Assembly: GCF_014805625.2 (NCBI RefSeq)
Contig: NW_023998414.1
Coordinates: 38,633,544 to 38,697,543 of the forward strand
DNA: 64,000 nucleotides
Reading direction: 5' to 3'
Source of the DNA: Glossina fuscipes
Taxonomy: Eukaryota; Arthropoda; Insecta; Diptera; Glossinidae
Shown here piece by piece: positions 1 through 15,103 of the stretch. The position numbers and the translations under genes were made by a program. The notes under the pieces were generated by a model that worked only from the letters and a program-made list of their open reading frames with translations, did no database searches and had not been told where the DNA came from. Numbering within the stretch: position 1 is the first letter of the stretch; every line of letters starts with the position of its first letter.

Positions 1-47
<47 letters not shown>
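1..47. repeat. (TCTA)n microsatellite at the window edge
   Basis: About 11 perfect tetranucleotide units, running off the left edge. Confidence 0.98.
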
Positions 48-1393
48 CTACACTTTGTTTTCCCTTAAAACTATAGGTAAATATTAAGAAATGAAATCGA
101 ATGGACCGATTGCATAATATATTAATAATTTATAATATTTTTCTCTTCATCGTTATAATGCAAATCACGCATAATGGAGATCATAAATAATTTAGATGGA
201 AATTGTGAAAAGATTTTGTGAAACAGACACTGACTTGTATTGATATTGAAGTTGTTGATATCGATCCATCCTTCAGTGTTTGTACATTGACGACTAGCCA
301 TGAATGTCAAGCTTCGAACATTTCTATGCTTTTTTTTGTTTTTGTTTTTTTTTTCATTTGCTCTTCTCCTATTCCTCCTAGTTACGTTGATGTCGTCTAT
401 TAGTATAAATTCGTTAAAACATAAAAACTTTTGATAAATATTTCCAGTTTGTTCGACGTTAGAAGAAAAGCAGAAAATATAAATTCATATTTTATTGACT
501 GACTGACATGCTTAACAGAAACTCCATTAAAAGTGTTTTTGAAAAAAAAAAAATCTTATTAATACATTGTATTAAAAATAATATTTATATGAAGCGAGAA
601 AAATATCCTTTTATTTTATTTGAAAAGATAATTTAGATAACCATCATGTTAAGCTAATAAATACTTTAATTACGGATCACGCATCACTGTCGATCAGCCG
701 ACTTTCAAACACTGGATGGATCAATTAATTCGATTTTTTTTTTTTTTTTTTTGGTCAAACGAGATAAGTGAATCGATTAATTAAACTATTATTCATTGGT
801 GGCTTCTGCTTCCTCCCATCTGTCAGACAATTGACGAATTTTGTCTCAAACGTATGCCACGTCTTACCACAATCATAAGAATGGAAACACCTTGCCACGA
901 AACTCATAAGTCATCGATTGGAATCGGCCTTAATCGGCAGTAGTAATGTCGGCTGAAAATATTCCAGGCTAGAACAGTAAATATTTTCGAAACAAGTTTT
1001 GCTATATAGAATCTTTTTTTTTTTATACGAAAAACTGATTATATCACGACTTATATTTTGCCGTAGATGCATCAATTATTGTAAGTTGCACGATTTCAGA
1101 ATTGTTTACCTTAACGGAAACCAGTCATACCCTGTCGACCGCTCAAATAAGTTCGCAATGGATATTCGGCTTTATCGTTTGTCGCCCCTCTGCATCAGAG
1201 TCGCGTGGACTTTGCGTATCGTAACATATCCACTTAGCGGCACTATCCTTCGAACTAAGCGAGAAAAGTAAAGTTTCCCTCAAATACGTTTGTTTTTTCG
1301 ACGCAGCAGCGAGCTTGTTCAAAATTTCAATTATTGAAAGTAGACCCGATCATACCATCTTTACGACCTCTCCCTCTCTCTCTCTCTCTCTCT

Positions 1394-1434
<41 letters not shown>

Positions 1435-1539
1435 TCTCTAAAAGTCTTTATATGAAGAAAATTTGCAATATTTATACTTCTCAATAAAAATCGGTAAGAA
1501 TATTTTGGTATATAAAGTATGCATGAAAAATTTGGACCG
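48..1539. other. No gene seen
   Basis: AT-rich sequence with a T run at 728-752 and the (CT)n at 1367-1439. The stretch 1090-1260 is richer in GC but shows no recognisable protein or transposon motif in any frame. Confidence 0.6.
1367..1439. repeat. (CT)n microsatellite, interrupted by CCCT units
   Basis: A pyrimidine-only tract of about 73 bp on the + strand, lying about 100 bp before the mariner fragment. Confidence 0.98.
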
Positions 1540-1860
1540 AAAGGGATCCCGTTCCGTCATTTGAACGAATTAGAGAAAATATTGTTGCAAAAGAAACCGG
1601 CAATAGCGGTTAACGGGAGCAAAGTCATCTCACTAATCCGCTTGGCCACTGTTCACAGCTCGAATGGGAAGTTCCCCCGCAATATAGTGTCTTCTGGCTA
1701 TCATATGCAGCGTGCCTTGGCCGGTTAGCGGTTTCAAAATGCCGAAGAGATGCGAAAACCAATCGATAGTTGGATCGCTGCCAAACAAATATCATTCTTT
1801 CGACACGGCATCGCCATATTGGCAGAAAGATGATAAAATGTTATAGAAAATTATGGAAAA
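1540..1860 (+). pseudogene. Decayed mariner transposase, C-terminal fragment
   Basis: The fragment resembles the C-terminal third of a mariner (Tc1/mariner superfamily) transposase. In order: HLNELEKILLQKKPAI; KVISL where mariner has the KVILLHDNARPH segment; in another frame LEWEVPPQYS (mariner WEVLPHPPYS); then GYHMQRALAG, stop, RFQNAEEMRKPIDSWIA, AAKQISFFRHGIAIL, AER, two stops, NVIENYGK. Frame changes and several stops show that it cannot be expressed. The second catalytic Asp is not readable. No terminal inverted repeat was found and the N-terminal two thirds is absent. This is identified by motif memory, not alignment. Confidence 0.72.
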
Positions 1861-2667
1861 ATTATTCTGATCAATATATATTGAATCAATTTTGCCCAGT
1901 AAAAAATGATTAGAACACATGCAAGCATTTTATATGTATTTTTAAATTATTTATAATAATTATTTGAAAAATTGGATCGATACTATCGCGGATGTTATGG
2001 TATTCATTGTTTACATACACACACACACAATGATATTTTCTGTCTATTCTTACAAAATATTTTGAAACAAAGAAATTTATTAACAATTTTTTGGATGTCA
2101 AATCAATGAAATTTGCACTGTCGCGGCCACGAACATGGATGCGAACACGGACGCGTTACATGTTAACACGTCTTAGCAATGAAATATAATTATTTCAATA
2201 AGCTATAATGCATAATAAGTGTAATCTTATTTAGTTAAGTTTATTAATAAAATGATTTGATTGTTAAAGAAAATTATTAATTGCTTATTATACGCGTAAT
2301 CTATTTATGGCAAATTTTACATCTTATAAACGCTTATAACATCCATTCGTTATAACCATAAATTGATTATAGGGTTTATTTTTATTTATTCTTTTAATGG
2401 CATTCTTGTGTGCAATCAACGTAAATAAGTGCAATTAATGCGTTATCCTGTTATTTTTAAATAAGCTCCGTACAATAGTTAAAGTAATTAAAATTTCTGC
2501 TCGCACATGTATACTATATAAGCTAAGCTAGCTGCAATAAAGCCAATATAATCGTCCACGCCGAAATACAAGAAAAAAGGAAGCACACATGCAAACACAC
2601 AGGGGGGGCTGAGAGCGATGGAGAGAGGGAAAAAGAAAAAGATAGATAGACAGACAAGAATACATAT

Positions 2668-2671
<4 letters not shown>

Positions 2672-2718
<47 letters not shown>
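2672..2718. repeat. (CA)n microsatellite
   Basis: About 23 CA units. They create spurious CVCV-type reading frames on the other strand. Confidence 0.98.
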
Positions 2719-2720
<2 letters not shown>

Positions 2721-4489
2721 CATATATGCCTACATGCATACATATATATATGAAAGGGTACTTGCGAACGTAGAACAAGGACGCAGGCACACACTATAAT
2801 GTATATAATCACATGCAGACGTTCCGTGACTTAAGCTAACAATACAAACGAAACCGCAACAATTTTCATTAATGCTCAACACCTGTTTGTTGATTGTTAA
2901 GAAATGAACGGTCCAATAATGCATGCTCTTCTCTATTCACATACGTATGAAAAAATTATCCTTGCATTCCTTACGTGTACAAGCCGAGATTCATTTTGCC
3001 ATATACTGGCCATACACAGGCACCTATGCATATACATATACATAAACAGTCAGAGAAAGAAGTGGGTGTAGGTAGGTGGCGCGTATTCATTGAATTGTGC
3101 ATAAAGTTTGGTAGCCTGCTTGGCTACTACTACTACAGTTTTTATTATGCATTATCTAACATACTAGCGCGCGCAACCATTTATAAATATAAAAAGTTTG
3201 AGAAATAGACACATATTATTACTGCTGTTATTATTATTATTATTGTTGTTGTTGTTGTTATTGTTGTTGCTGTTGCTTCTCTTTTTGTTACAGTTTTCGA
3301 TCCTGCTGAGTTTATATCATGAGCAGATTATTATTTCTGTCTTATGCAAGACATAGACGTGGTACAATTGCATGAATGCGTGCACATATACGAACGTATA
3401 TAGAATGGTTGCATTTATGCGGATAAAAACTCGTACACAGCTACAAGTACATACCCATATACTTATATATTTAGTTATTTATTGTTTGTTACTTTTTTTT
3501 TTATTTTTTTTTTTTTTTTGTTAATATAAGTAAGAAATATGCGTTCGCCGTTAAAGGGATTGATAGATACCCACCGTCATCACAATAAACAAGTACGTTA
3601 ATATTTTGGCATTTTATATTGACTAGCCGATCGGTATATATATTGCGCATCAAACTTTCACGGAGGATTTCTAAACTTATTGTATAACAATTTAAATCAT
3701 TAAAAAAAATATGAAGAACTTATACGCTTCCGAGATGAGAAAATAGTGAAATTTTCCTATTTTTAACTAGTTCTCAGTTTGACATGGCATGATTGTATGG
3801 GCGGGCGTTTTCATGGACGCATATTGTAATATCATAAGAATAAATTTTCTACATATGTTCATTTTTATGATCTCAAAAGTCTTTAGAATAAATGATGGAT
3901 GAAGGCATAGACAACATAGTTCAATTTTATTTTGCATTATATCTTACAAACAGGCTGGCTGCAGGTTGCAAATCGTATATCAGCAAACTTTGATGGTTCG
4001 TATTCCAAGCAAATATAGTAATGTTTTGCTTGTGATCAATATTAAATACACTTCAGCTCATACATACATATTAATATATATATATATATTCATAGTGATA
4101 TTTTCCCTGGACTCTATACATAATTGGGGGGAGGAGTTTGATAAAAGCTATACAAAATTACGATAAAGAGTAATTACTTTTAACTTGGCTTTAGAAACTT
4201 GAGATCGTTTAGACAATGATATAAAGTTTATTCAGTTCCATTGCATATGGAATTAATTGGATTTGTATTGCGAATTCTATATAAAGTAAAAGGAAACCAT
4301 CACCAATATCGCATTGATGGGAGCGATTTTTTCCTTTTTTTGTACCGCAACATATACGTTTTCCCTTAACTTATGGGCGATAAGCAAATTGTATTGTTCT
4401 AGATTGAATTGACAGACAGACGGCCATGATTAATCCAATTCCAAATTTGATATTAATTAATATCAATATATTTTTTTTATTTTATATTT

Positions 4490-4530
<41 letters not shown>

Positions 4531-5419
4531 TGATTTAAGAGTGCCTCTGAAGTTTCCTTGTGAGTGTTGCGAAGGTGTTTCGATAAAACAATAAGGCCTT
4601 CGTTTCATTCTTAATCAATTTTTAAATAAAACAAATATTTTTGTAAAATTTCGAACCCAACAATCTTTTCGATAATCTATTGCTTATCGAAAAGTAAATC
4701 TTGAAATTATCGAATTTAGATAATGCTAAACCATTTTAGGGGCCATCTGTAGCATAAGTATGCCATAAATGTTATAAACGAAATGAAAAATATTCTTTCA
4801 TATTACATCCATCCATCTGCTAGTCGAGAACTATATAATTGAAATTTCAATATTACTACTCTAAACCTTAAAATTCTTTTCCCCCATAAATATTTCTTAG
4901 TTTGTACATACAGTTTATATGCTCCTGTCGTTGCTTTTGTTATTAACACATGTATCTTGATTACTTGCCTCCTGCCTTCAAGCTGTGTGCTTATGTAAAG
5001 GAAAGCAAAATAAAGAAAAAAAAAAATAAAAAATAAGATGAAAAATTCAAAAAAAGAAACACATATTTTAAATATAAATTTTGTTCTTTTAAAGGAAATT
5101 TCTATAAAATCCTGAGAGAGCAAGAATAATCCCTTGAAAGGAATAAAAAAACTTCCATTTTACATATCATCAAAGAGCTGAAGTGTATTTAATTTTTCAA
5201 TTACTTCGCAATGTCCGCAAGCAACTGACTTACAATATAACCTCATCGAAATATTGTTTATGTTATATATTAAATATTCGCCTAAATACTCAAAGACACT
5301 TTAGCTATTTAGCTAATGGCTATTAGATCGTTTCAACCATTTGCTCCGATATGTAGAGAGGGGGAGTTTTCCCAGGGCCAACATTATTTCGACCCAGCTG
5401 GGCTTAAATTCCACAAATA

Positions 5420-5459
<40 letters not shown>

Positions 5460-5920
5460 AAAAGTCAAAGTATTGCCCATCATGCGACAATCCCCACGCA
5501 TTGTATTGCAAATCACTAGTACACGCGTCGTTACAAACTAAATCGAAATAACGGACATTGATGTGTTTCCAAGTATTTCAATTGAAAAATACTTACATCC
5601 GCCTTATGAAATTTTTAACAGCAATATTATTAGTTAAAATACCTGACATTTTGTGCACAAAATATTTGGAAATTTTTCCTTTTTTTTTTTTTTTTTCTCT
5701 TCTTTATCAACACCTTTTTATGCTAACCATACTTAAATTATTTATAGGACATTGCACAAATTTACGCACATACACAAACATATTAAAAAATAACAAAACA
5801 CCTAAAGAGTACTCATAACATCAATTTGGTTAGATGGTTAACGCTCATTAGCACTAAATTTCTATAAATATTTTATGATGCGCTTGTAAACGCTTTTGTA
5901 ATTTATTTAATAATCTTTCT

Positions 5921-5952
<32 letters not shown>

Positions 5953-8900
5953 TAGCATATATTTCTAAAATTGATTATAGTTAATAATAAAATATTTGTA
6001 TAAATAATAATTAGTTAATAAAAAAAAAAAAAAAAGTGAAAAAGAAGAAGAAGGAAACAATTAAAAATTTGATACGTTTGTGAGTAGTAATGCGATAAGA
6101 GATTTCCATAATTTTCAATTTACTATAAATACCTGTCTGTTTAAGCTATTAATGGATTTCACTTTACCGAAAGAGACGAATAGTTAGTTATACGGTACTC
6201 GGTTGCTTTCAATACAATTTATCGACTATTTTCGCATTCATAGATATTACTCGCATATCAATTTTAAATAAATAAACAAAAAATATAAAAACAAAAAAAA
6301 AAAATAAAAATGTTATCGAATACCCGACCTATCGCTTTTTTAACTATTTTTAAATTCTAATCTAAATCCCGACCATATCTCGTCTCGTATTGAATCCAAC
6401 TATTATTCTATATAAAAAAATATTAACTTTATTTCATTTCATTATACATATGTTATCATTACGCGGTTCAAAATAATAGGTCAAGGGATTTTCATTTGCA
6501 TTTGCATTTGCCAATTATCCTACCGATATCTAATTATTGCTTTAAAGTCGCTTAACTTTGCCAATACTAACCTTATCAAGTCATTTTGTAGCGCAACGTG
6601 AAACGTGACACTTCATAGATAATTGATGTTTATCTCGTCGTAAATGATTGTGTTTTGACATAGAGCCAAAAATCTGAACAAAAAACAAAAAAAATTCGCT
6701 ATATCTTACACTACATTATGCTAGCTCGCCTCATAGGCGACAATGATTGCGTTCGCATACAAAACTCACAAAACTCACTCCTGGTGAGATTATGTTTAAC
6801 AAAAATTAGCAGTAAGCAAATGATCTGAACATTTTTCCTTTCGTAACTTTGTTGTTAAAGACCTAACGGGCTCTGATAAAGTCGATGCAATTTCTGAAAA
6901 AATACAACGAAAAGTGAATACATCATCAAGACGATAAGTAAGTAAGTGAAATATTTGATGAATGGAATTTTCACAAATATTGATAGCTCGGCGATGAAAA
7001 CCAATATGCGAGAAAGATCACAGTGCAAGATCAATGAAGATCGTGGCTGAGAGAGTCAACAGCTGTTTGCCCATAAACCTTAATCAATGCTTATGCAATG
7101 ATATTGTAAGGATTTTACGAACATGATGACAAAAGATTATCGATCAATATGCCAGAGGTTTAGCTTGCAAATATAAAAAAAAAAAATGTATTTGAATTTT
7201 AGTATAAAAGCGCCACGAACTTTTGCCTTAATGATGACGCAAAACTAGGATCAGCAGTTTATTGGTAGAGATCACATTACAGGGCATACTTTAACACTGG
7301 CCGTCAAATGTTGAACACACGGTGACTAGTCACACAGTTGTTACCACCCAAGCATAAGAATTATGTATGTTTTTGATCAAGGTAGTAGGATCAGTACAGT
7401 CGATGGAATTTTTGCGTCGACAAAGCTCTTAGAAGAAAATTCAAACTATGTTCTTAGGATGAGAGATGAAATTTGAAAACAGACATGACAGAAATGTTGA
7501 TATGAAAAACAAAATCATTTTCAATAATAAGTAAGGTGTCATCTGAAATTTCGATGCCCCGACTGCAAAAATTTCGAACGCAATTCCATGTTAAAGAGTA
7601 AAGCGCTACAATCTACAGCCGAATCTTGGATATCTGTCAGTTCAAAAGAATATAAATAAATTTTTAATGCATTATATTGTGTATAAATTGTGTGCCTGTC
7701 AATGACAGTACCGATGCCGATCATATTTGCTCTGAACAATTAAATCTGTAGTTAATATATAGAACGCTTCGATATGTAAATTGCAATATTTTAACTATTG
7801 GTGATGTGTCTTGACACATTCGATGCATTGCTAGCAATATAGATAGGCCCAGATCTAGATCGAATTTCAAGCTGATAGGGAATAATGATGGATGGAATAC
7901 ATATGGAATATCACTCAATAAGTTTTCGGTCTAACATATATATATATATTGTAACACTGTTGAGAGGCCAATATGATTTCTATATAGTATCAGCCTTTAG
8001 AGAATACAGTAGTTTACAGGCTGCAGTTGTTTTACAGAGGCTTCGCTTTGCGTACTTTTCACCCACGCCTGTCCATTTGCCTGATAATTGATGATTTTGA
8101 TTCTGGAGTGTAGTGATGAATTCATGTTTCCATCCATTGTCACATATATTGTATAAAAAAAAGAAAAAACACTTTGTATTTCGCTTAATCAGCGTCGAAC
8201 AACGCTTCGAAATATCAGCAAAGTTGTTGTCAAAGGTGACCGATCAAACGCGGCACACACTTCGAACAGTGTCTTCTCGTAGACAAATATTCATACAAAC
8301 TAGTAAATATACTGTCTTCTGACATCTTCAAAGTATTCACACTCGCACACAACTTCACTTTTCTACGTTTTAAGCAACTGCCGCCCTGTTCAAGCATCAT
8401 TGATGTTTGTATCATCAAGCACATCAATCAGTCATAGTTGATATCGCTTGTGCGGAGTATTCATGATTTGACGGCTTATTAAGCTACCGTTTATTCCGTC
8501 TAAAACTAGAGTTATGTTTAACCATTAACATTAAAAAACAATATTTAATCGAGACACGAAACTTTTCCTCATGCATTATTTTCAAAGTAACCCATTTGGG
8601 GTCACTAAAAACCACTGTAACCTGTAAGCAAGTTGTCAGAATGTGATTCAATTTTAACACATATCGTTTGAAGATCGATACTGTTCATAAATTATATGGG
8701 TATTTCGATGGTGTTGCCATTTATGCATTAGATCGAAGACTTATTGAGTGATGTTTTATATCGTGCAAGATGTCTAAGATGCAATTATGGGCATTAAAGT
8801 GTCGAAATGGCTTATCTAAACTACACTGCACGCATCTGTCCATTGAAGGTGGAATTTTTATAAATTTATCGGATTTTGTCAGATTGGAAGACGACCATAG

Positions 8901-9289
8901 GTTTTTGTATTTCCTTTATTTTGCAATTCTACCCTTGTCTTCGGTAAGCAAATCTTCGATTGCATGATTATGTTTGCAACGTACCCTTTTTTTTTTGTTA
9001 TTTATTCTTTGGTTTTTATTGTTGTTTCACTGATAATATTATTTATGTTGACATTGTAATTAAGTTCCTTTTATTTATTTATTTTTTTTTATTATTATCT
9101 GTGTCTTTATATTACCATGCTATGCTCGGTGATGTTTCGTTTTCCTGTCTTGATTATCAGTCACTTATTAACAACAACATTGTTTCAACTCTGCTATGGT
9201 TAAGTTAAATTTTTTTCCATATTTCAAAAAGGCAAAAACCTCAGATAAGATTGTTTAGTAATAAATTAATAAAAAAAAAAAAAAAAGAA

Positions 9290-9325
<36 letters not shown>

Positions 9326-10284
9326 GCAAATCATGAATAAAAACAATACATTTAGCCAACGACTTTTGAACTAGATAACGTAAAGAAGCAAAAATGTTAT
9401 TCTCTCTAAATGAGTTTTCAACATTTCTGCATTTACGAATAGTAAGGGAGAATAAAAAAAAAAAAAAAAAAGCAAAATTGGTTTAAAGAATAATAATCTA
9501 TTCACAATTTAATTTTTATATTTCTTATTCACTCAACGTGAGATTAATTTATTCTATTTGCATTTAACTTAATTTAATTTCATGTCATTTCATTTATTTT
9601 ATTTTATTTTATAAGAGTAAAAATTCCTTTATAACCATTATCGTTACATTCATTATAAAAAGACACTCTGCCCCTTTTCTTTACCTCAACCTATTTCACT
9701 TATCGCTCGACCTCATAATATCACTTACAGTCAGACATCTACGTTTATATATCTTTCCTAATAATAAAATGCGAAATGATATATATATATATGTATGTAT
9801 ATATACGCATTTTGTGTGTTATGCAAAATTATTCACATATGCAATAATCTTCTATTATGTTTATATTAAGAAGTAAAACGATGCAGGCGCGGAATGGGTA
9901 GGTGATTGGGGTAAAAAAAAAAAAAAAAAAAAAAAAAACGTACAGACACATTACATTTTAACCTAAAGCTCCCACACACATTTGATTCTTTTCACTATTT
10001 CAATATATCGTCTTAGTTGCACACCATCCGTCCGTCTCCCTTGATATCGCCATAGTGCTTATAAGCAAACAATTTCTTTCTATACCGTTGTGTGGTGCGA
10101 AACGACGTCTCCGTCTCCATCTCCGTCTCCGTCACTGTAACTGTCTCTTTTTAAAAGCGAACAAGGTCATTTGCCTGTTGTTTTAACGTAGAAATATGAA
10201 AAAACAAAAAAAGAGAGAGACAAAGAATAAAAAAAAATTCTTTTTAATTAAAAATATGTTTCTTTTTTAAGCGTGCATACATGC

Positions 10285-10326
<42 letters not shown>

Positions 10327-10512
10327 GCATATATATATAGATGCATCCACGATATATGGCTGTTTAAGTGTAAGTTCGAGCACGCGTACGTATGCATACG
10401 CGATATAAGTGAATCTATGTAAATCTGATTGTGAATCCAGAATCAAAAACCGAACAATACGAGTACTGTTACATTATTGTTTTATATATATTTACTTTTT
10501 TCATGCATACAC

Positions 10513-10544
<32 letters not shown>

Positions 10545-10835
10545 TTGATTTTATTTTATTTTGTTTTTTGTTTTTTTTTTTTTTTTGTTTTTCTTATATG
10601 ACCAACAAAGAATGAAAGGAACTAATATGCAAGTAATAAATATTTAAGTAAATACATATTTTATTACGTTATTTAAAAATATTTTTTCCCTCTTTTATTT
10701 TATTTGAAAATGTTTTTTCGATTAAAATCATATTCATTTGATATCTAACTTTTCTCTTCTTTTAACGACATAAGCTAACTACATCCATCCACACAATATG
10801 GTCGCTGAATCTGAATAAAAGTTGAAATTAAATGA

Positions 10836-10866
<31 letters not shown>

Positions 10867-12991
10867 CTACAATTCACTTTCGACAATTGCACTTTTCAGT
10901 GCCACAAAAATATACAAACAGTAAATGCATTCAATTTTGGAAATCTTGCGCAATGATTTTACAAATGTTAATTAATTTTTTTCAAAATTATTTATTAACA
11001 TTTATTTATTTATTTATTTTTTTTAACTTTTTCTCATTAAAAAATCCAGAAGAAAAGTGCCACTCCAATTAGCAACGATCTACTTATAGAATTAAATGGT
11101 CGCAGCATTCATTCATTATTCTTTCACATATAATTGTTGTTTATTTAGAGATAAATTGAAAAGAGCTATACCCGCTTGAAATTTCCTAAATATCCTTAAC
11201 ATTTAATTATATATAAATATCGACAAGAAATTTTCGCTGACTTTCTTATTCCCGTAACCCCTCTATCCCACTCTCTCTCTCTTTTTCTCTCTTTCTTTCT
11301 TTCTCTCTATCTATCTTGCTCTTGCTTCGCAGCCCCAATTAAAGGTTTGTTAATTTGTTTTTTTTTTTTTTTTTTTTTTTCCTCAGTACATTGCATTGGC
11401 CGGATCTGATTTAGCAAGAAAACATTTACATTTACTTACTTGCTTACGTCAATACTCACGAATAAGATTTTCACTCTCTATTTAACGAGTCAAAATATTT
11501 GCACCTTAAACAAAATTAGACATTAGGTTACTATAAAAAAAAAAAGAAGCGAATCTCAAAATTATATTCACCTACTCGATAAGACTGGATGGATCTTCTA
11601 TCATCTCATCATCTTTATTTGAAGAAGGTATTGAAAAAATTAAATTCTAATAATCTGTCGTATTGAGTGCGGTTGACCGATTTTTTCCAGAAATTTTGCG
11701 AGATGAACAGTAGAATATATGCTTAGGTTTTTATCGTTTCATCTGTCGTAGAGTATAAGTAATGAGTTGACTATGTATTGTAAGCATATCTTTTGACCGA
11801 AACCGATTGTTCAGACCAGGTGATCAGGATCACGAAACACACATAACTCATTTCTTTCAGAATTTCAAAGTCTTTGAATCTTCGTTTTGGATATTACATG
11901 CATTCCATAACTGCAGTCGTGGGCATAAGAAAAACCACCTCTCAACAAAGGACAAGACAAGGAAGACACATGAAAAAGTATGGGTGTAAATTTTAATATT
12001 GAGATAAAAGTTCATAAGACATTTCCATTTGCAGAGCCATTTGTAGGTTTACCTAGAGGTATAGCGTTTTTCATACGTCCCGTTGTTTTTTTTTTTGTAT
12101 TTCTCTTTGACTTGAATCTTCCTTAGACTTATCTCTATCTGGAATTCTACCATGTATCAGTAGTTGCTTATATAAAAAACAACCCCTGAATTATTGACCA
12201 TATGAACGAACATTTTTTTAATTGAATTTTTTAATTCACTTTCACTTTTCAATGACACTTAGTGATTCGCATCAAATGAATACACTTTTAACATAGTGGC
12301 CTAGAGCATAAAAAACGTACATATATTCCTCTTAATGTGGGTAAAGAAATCTAAATGAAATAAGGGAGCGTTCAAGGATTTGTATTCAGACATGTTGAAA
12401 AAGGAGGCTCACAATATAAGTTGTACTTATACCTTTATAACTTTAAGGTGATGAAAGCTTCTAATCGTTACTGATATAAATAATAAGATTTGGTTACATA
12501 CCATCTAAAATGTATGTACACATATGTATCGCATCGATTGATAGGTCGATTCATTTGTCTGTCCGTCTGCAGCATTAAAAATCATTTATTTTTCCTTTTA
12601 CTTTGCTTAGGCGACCATAAATCTTTTAAGCCGATAATGCGGTGAAAAAGACTAAAAATGCAAAAAAAAAAAATAAAAAAATCCTTTTTCCAATTTTTGC
12701 AAACAATAAAAAGAAACTTTCAAAAGCTTTAGAAAAATACGTTTTCATCTATTAATTATCAAATTGCATGTAGTTTTAGTATTAAAGGATCACAGCTTCA
12801 TATTATGGGTAACAAAATATTCGGTCTAAGCCGAATATGATTGACTTTATTAGTTGCGGGGGAAAATATTAACAGATTTCTTGTTTTGTTTTGTTTTTTT
12901 TTTTCTCTTCTTTTTTCAATCATTTGCATCCAGTGAAGTTTAGAATTAATCAATCGGGCCCCTAGTCTTCTAGGTTATCAAAAGTGGTTTT

Positions 12992-13091
12992 NNNNNNNNN
13001 NNNNNNNNNNNNNNNNNNNNNNNNNNNNNNNNNNNNNNNNNNNNNNNNNNNNNNNNNNNNNNNNNNNNNNNNNNNNNNNNNNNNNNNNNNN
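12992..13091. other. Assembly gap, 100 N
   Basis: Bordered on the right by a T run of about 26 bases, so it is probably a homopolymer collapse. Confidence 1.
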
Positions 13092-14689
13092 TTTTTTTTT
13101 TTTTTTTTTTTTTTTTTGAGAGCAAGGGCCCAGTTTTAGTTGCCAACAGTAGTAGATTAAATTTAGGCAAATGTGTGATCAAAATGATAAACGCTCTTAA
13201 ATTAATTCTGAATCTTATGCTGATCAATACCTTATGTATATATATAAATATGTATAGATGTATATCTGCATTAAAATTTAAATTCTGAACTGGAAATTAA
13301 ATCTAATCTATACCGATCCTCTCATGTAGGAATATAGGAAACTTGTGCTTAAATTATGAAATTTTAGTCTATTTTTTTTTTTTTTCTGTTTTCTAATGAA
13401 AAACTTTTCTATAACGGCTTTTATTACTTTGAATAGTTTCCCTTATTTTCCTTAAACTACATTCTCTTGCCGGCATCTCACTCTGTCCCACAATCTATTA
13501 GATTTAATGCTTTGAAAGACGAGTTTTTTTTTTTTTTGTTCTTTCATTTTATGCTGACGTAATTTAAAATACGGAAATACGTCATTTTTGTTGTTATTCC
13601 TATTGTTTTTTATTGTTTCCTTACATTACCGATAAGGGAAAGAGGATTTTAACATATTTCGCTAGAGAGTTTTTGCATTTTTTTTTTTTCTTAAAAAATT
13701 ATAAGAAATTTTCATTAGTATATGCCTTCGTACACATAGAATCGACTAACTGTGTAACTAACACATTAAGTAATAAGAATATAAGAGAGAAGAGGAAATA
13801 GAATATTAAATTCAAGAGCTCCGGCTAAAGAAATTTAAAACTTTCTCACATATATATATATATATGCGTATGTGCGTATGTTGATTTTTAAAAGTAAATA
13901 ATGAAAATTAATTTGTTAATTGTTTAACTGGGTTCGTCCATTAACACACGACATGGTCCTGATGTGTGTGCGTTTATAACTTTATAATAAAATTTTCTAT
14001 GCATTGTATACGCATGCATTGCTTATCAATATCTTTATACATATATAAAGTGAATTATATAAACTACGATCACAAGCAGATAATTTAACAAAAATTTTAA
14101 TTAATTTTTTTACCGTAACTATGTAGCATTACAGCCTTCATACGTTATCAATATTGAAGTGTGTTTAAAACGTGTGCATACAAATTTCATTGTAAAGGCT
14201 TGAATTCTTCATGTTCATCATCTTCTTCTTCCGGAATTATAAAGGAATTTAAGATGAAATTAACTGAATTAAATTGTTAGCATGAATTTTCTCCATTTAA
14301 ATGTAGTAAATTATAATATATCTTTTTTCGTTCAGTGAAAAAGGGAAAAACATTTTTTTTTTCTTTTAGTCCCAAGAGCAAATGAAAGTTTTGAATATAG
14401 ACGGAGTAGCGTTCCGAATTCAACTATATCTTATATCTGAATATGTAACAGTATCCGGTTTATAGATCTCTTATTAAGGTAAATGGTAGGTGTCTTTGCT
14501 ATCCAAAATCGTATTTATGTTCATACCCTTTTAAAAATGCCTCAGCCAGACTCACAATAAAAGCTATTTGCTTTTTTTCGACATAGGACATAAATCGTTA
14601 ATCCTTTTCCGTTTGCTTCTTTTTTTGACGTACCACCAACTCCTACTAATTTAAGAAGTAAAAACTATTATTATGGGCCAGACATAATC

Positions 14690-15020
14690 ATGTTAATAAC
14701 TTTTCATAGAGCGACGCTATATGCGACGTGGTGGATAAAATGGTTCGTTCCGAATCATTTTTAATGGCTTTCATCCATGGGCTAAATTTCATCAAAATAT
14801 CTTTGAAATTGGCGGACTGTAGGTTGAATACAAGAAACCAAGACGGATAGCGGGATTAGAAAGCGATTCTGAATCTGAGTCTATCGCAATTTCTTCTGGT
14901 TATTAGATACATCCGCACAAACTTAATATACACTGTAGACGTAGAGTATAAAATAAGCTTCAAAGAATATAATGCCGACACATAGTCGATGTTAGAGCTT
15001 TATACGTCCCAGAAGGCATA
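14690..15020 (+). repeat. Interspersed repeat family A, degenerate copy
   Basis: Landmarks of the family are present in order: gggctaaatttcatcaaaat (compare the copies at 21.9, 35.5 and 45.0 kb), aaagcgattctgaatctgag, atccgcacaaacttaatata, then a ctgtag...gagtataaa end. It has no coding content. The family is unnamed by me. Confidence 0.6.
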
Positions 15021-15058
15021 TTTTGCAAAGAGGCAATATATATATATATAACATCAAA

Positions 15059-15103
<45 letters not shown>

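Larger units (their letters stand above)
1861..14689. other. No gene seen; probable intron or intergenic DNA
   Basis: Dense (TA)n tracts (4497-4524, 5418-5454, 5930-5952, 10290-10320, 10520-10543, 10841-10866), (TTA/TTG)n at 3225-3275, many A or T runs, a CT-rich block at 11268-11312 and one N gap. A weak tgtctgtccgtctgcagc block at 12558 may be a DINE-like scrap. Open frames here are short and not recognisable. Confidence 0.6.
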
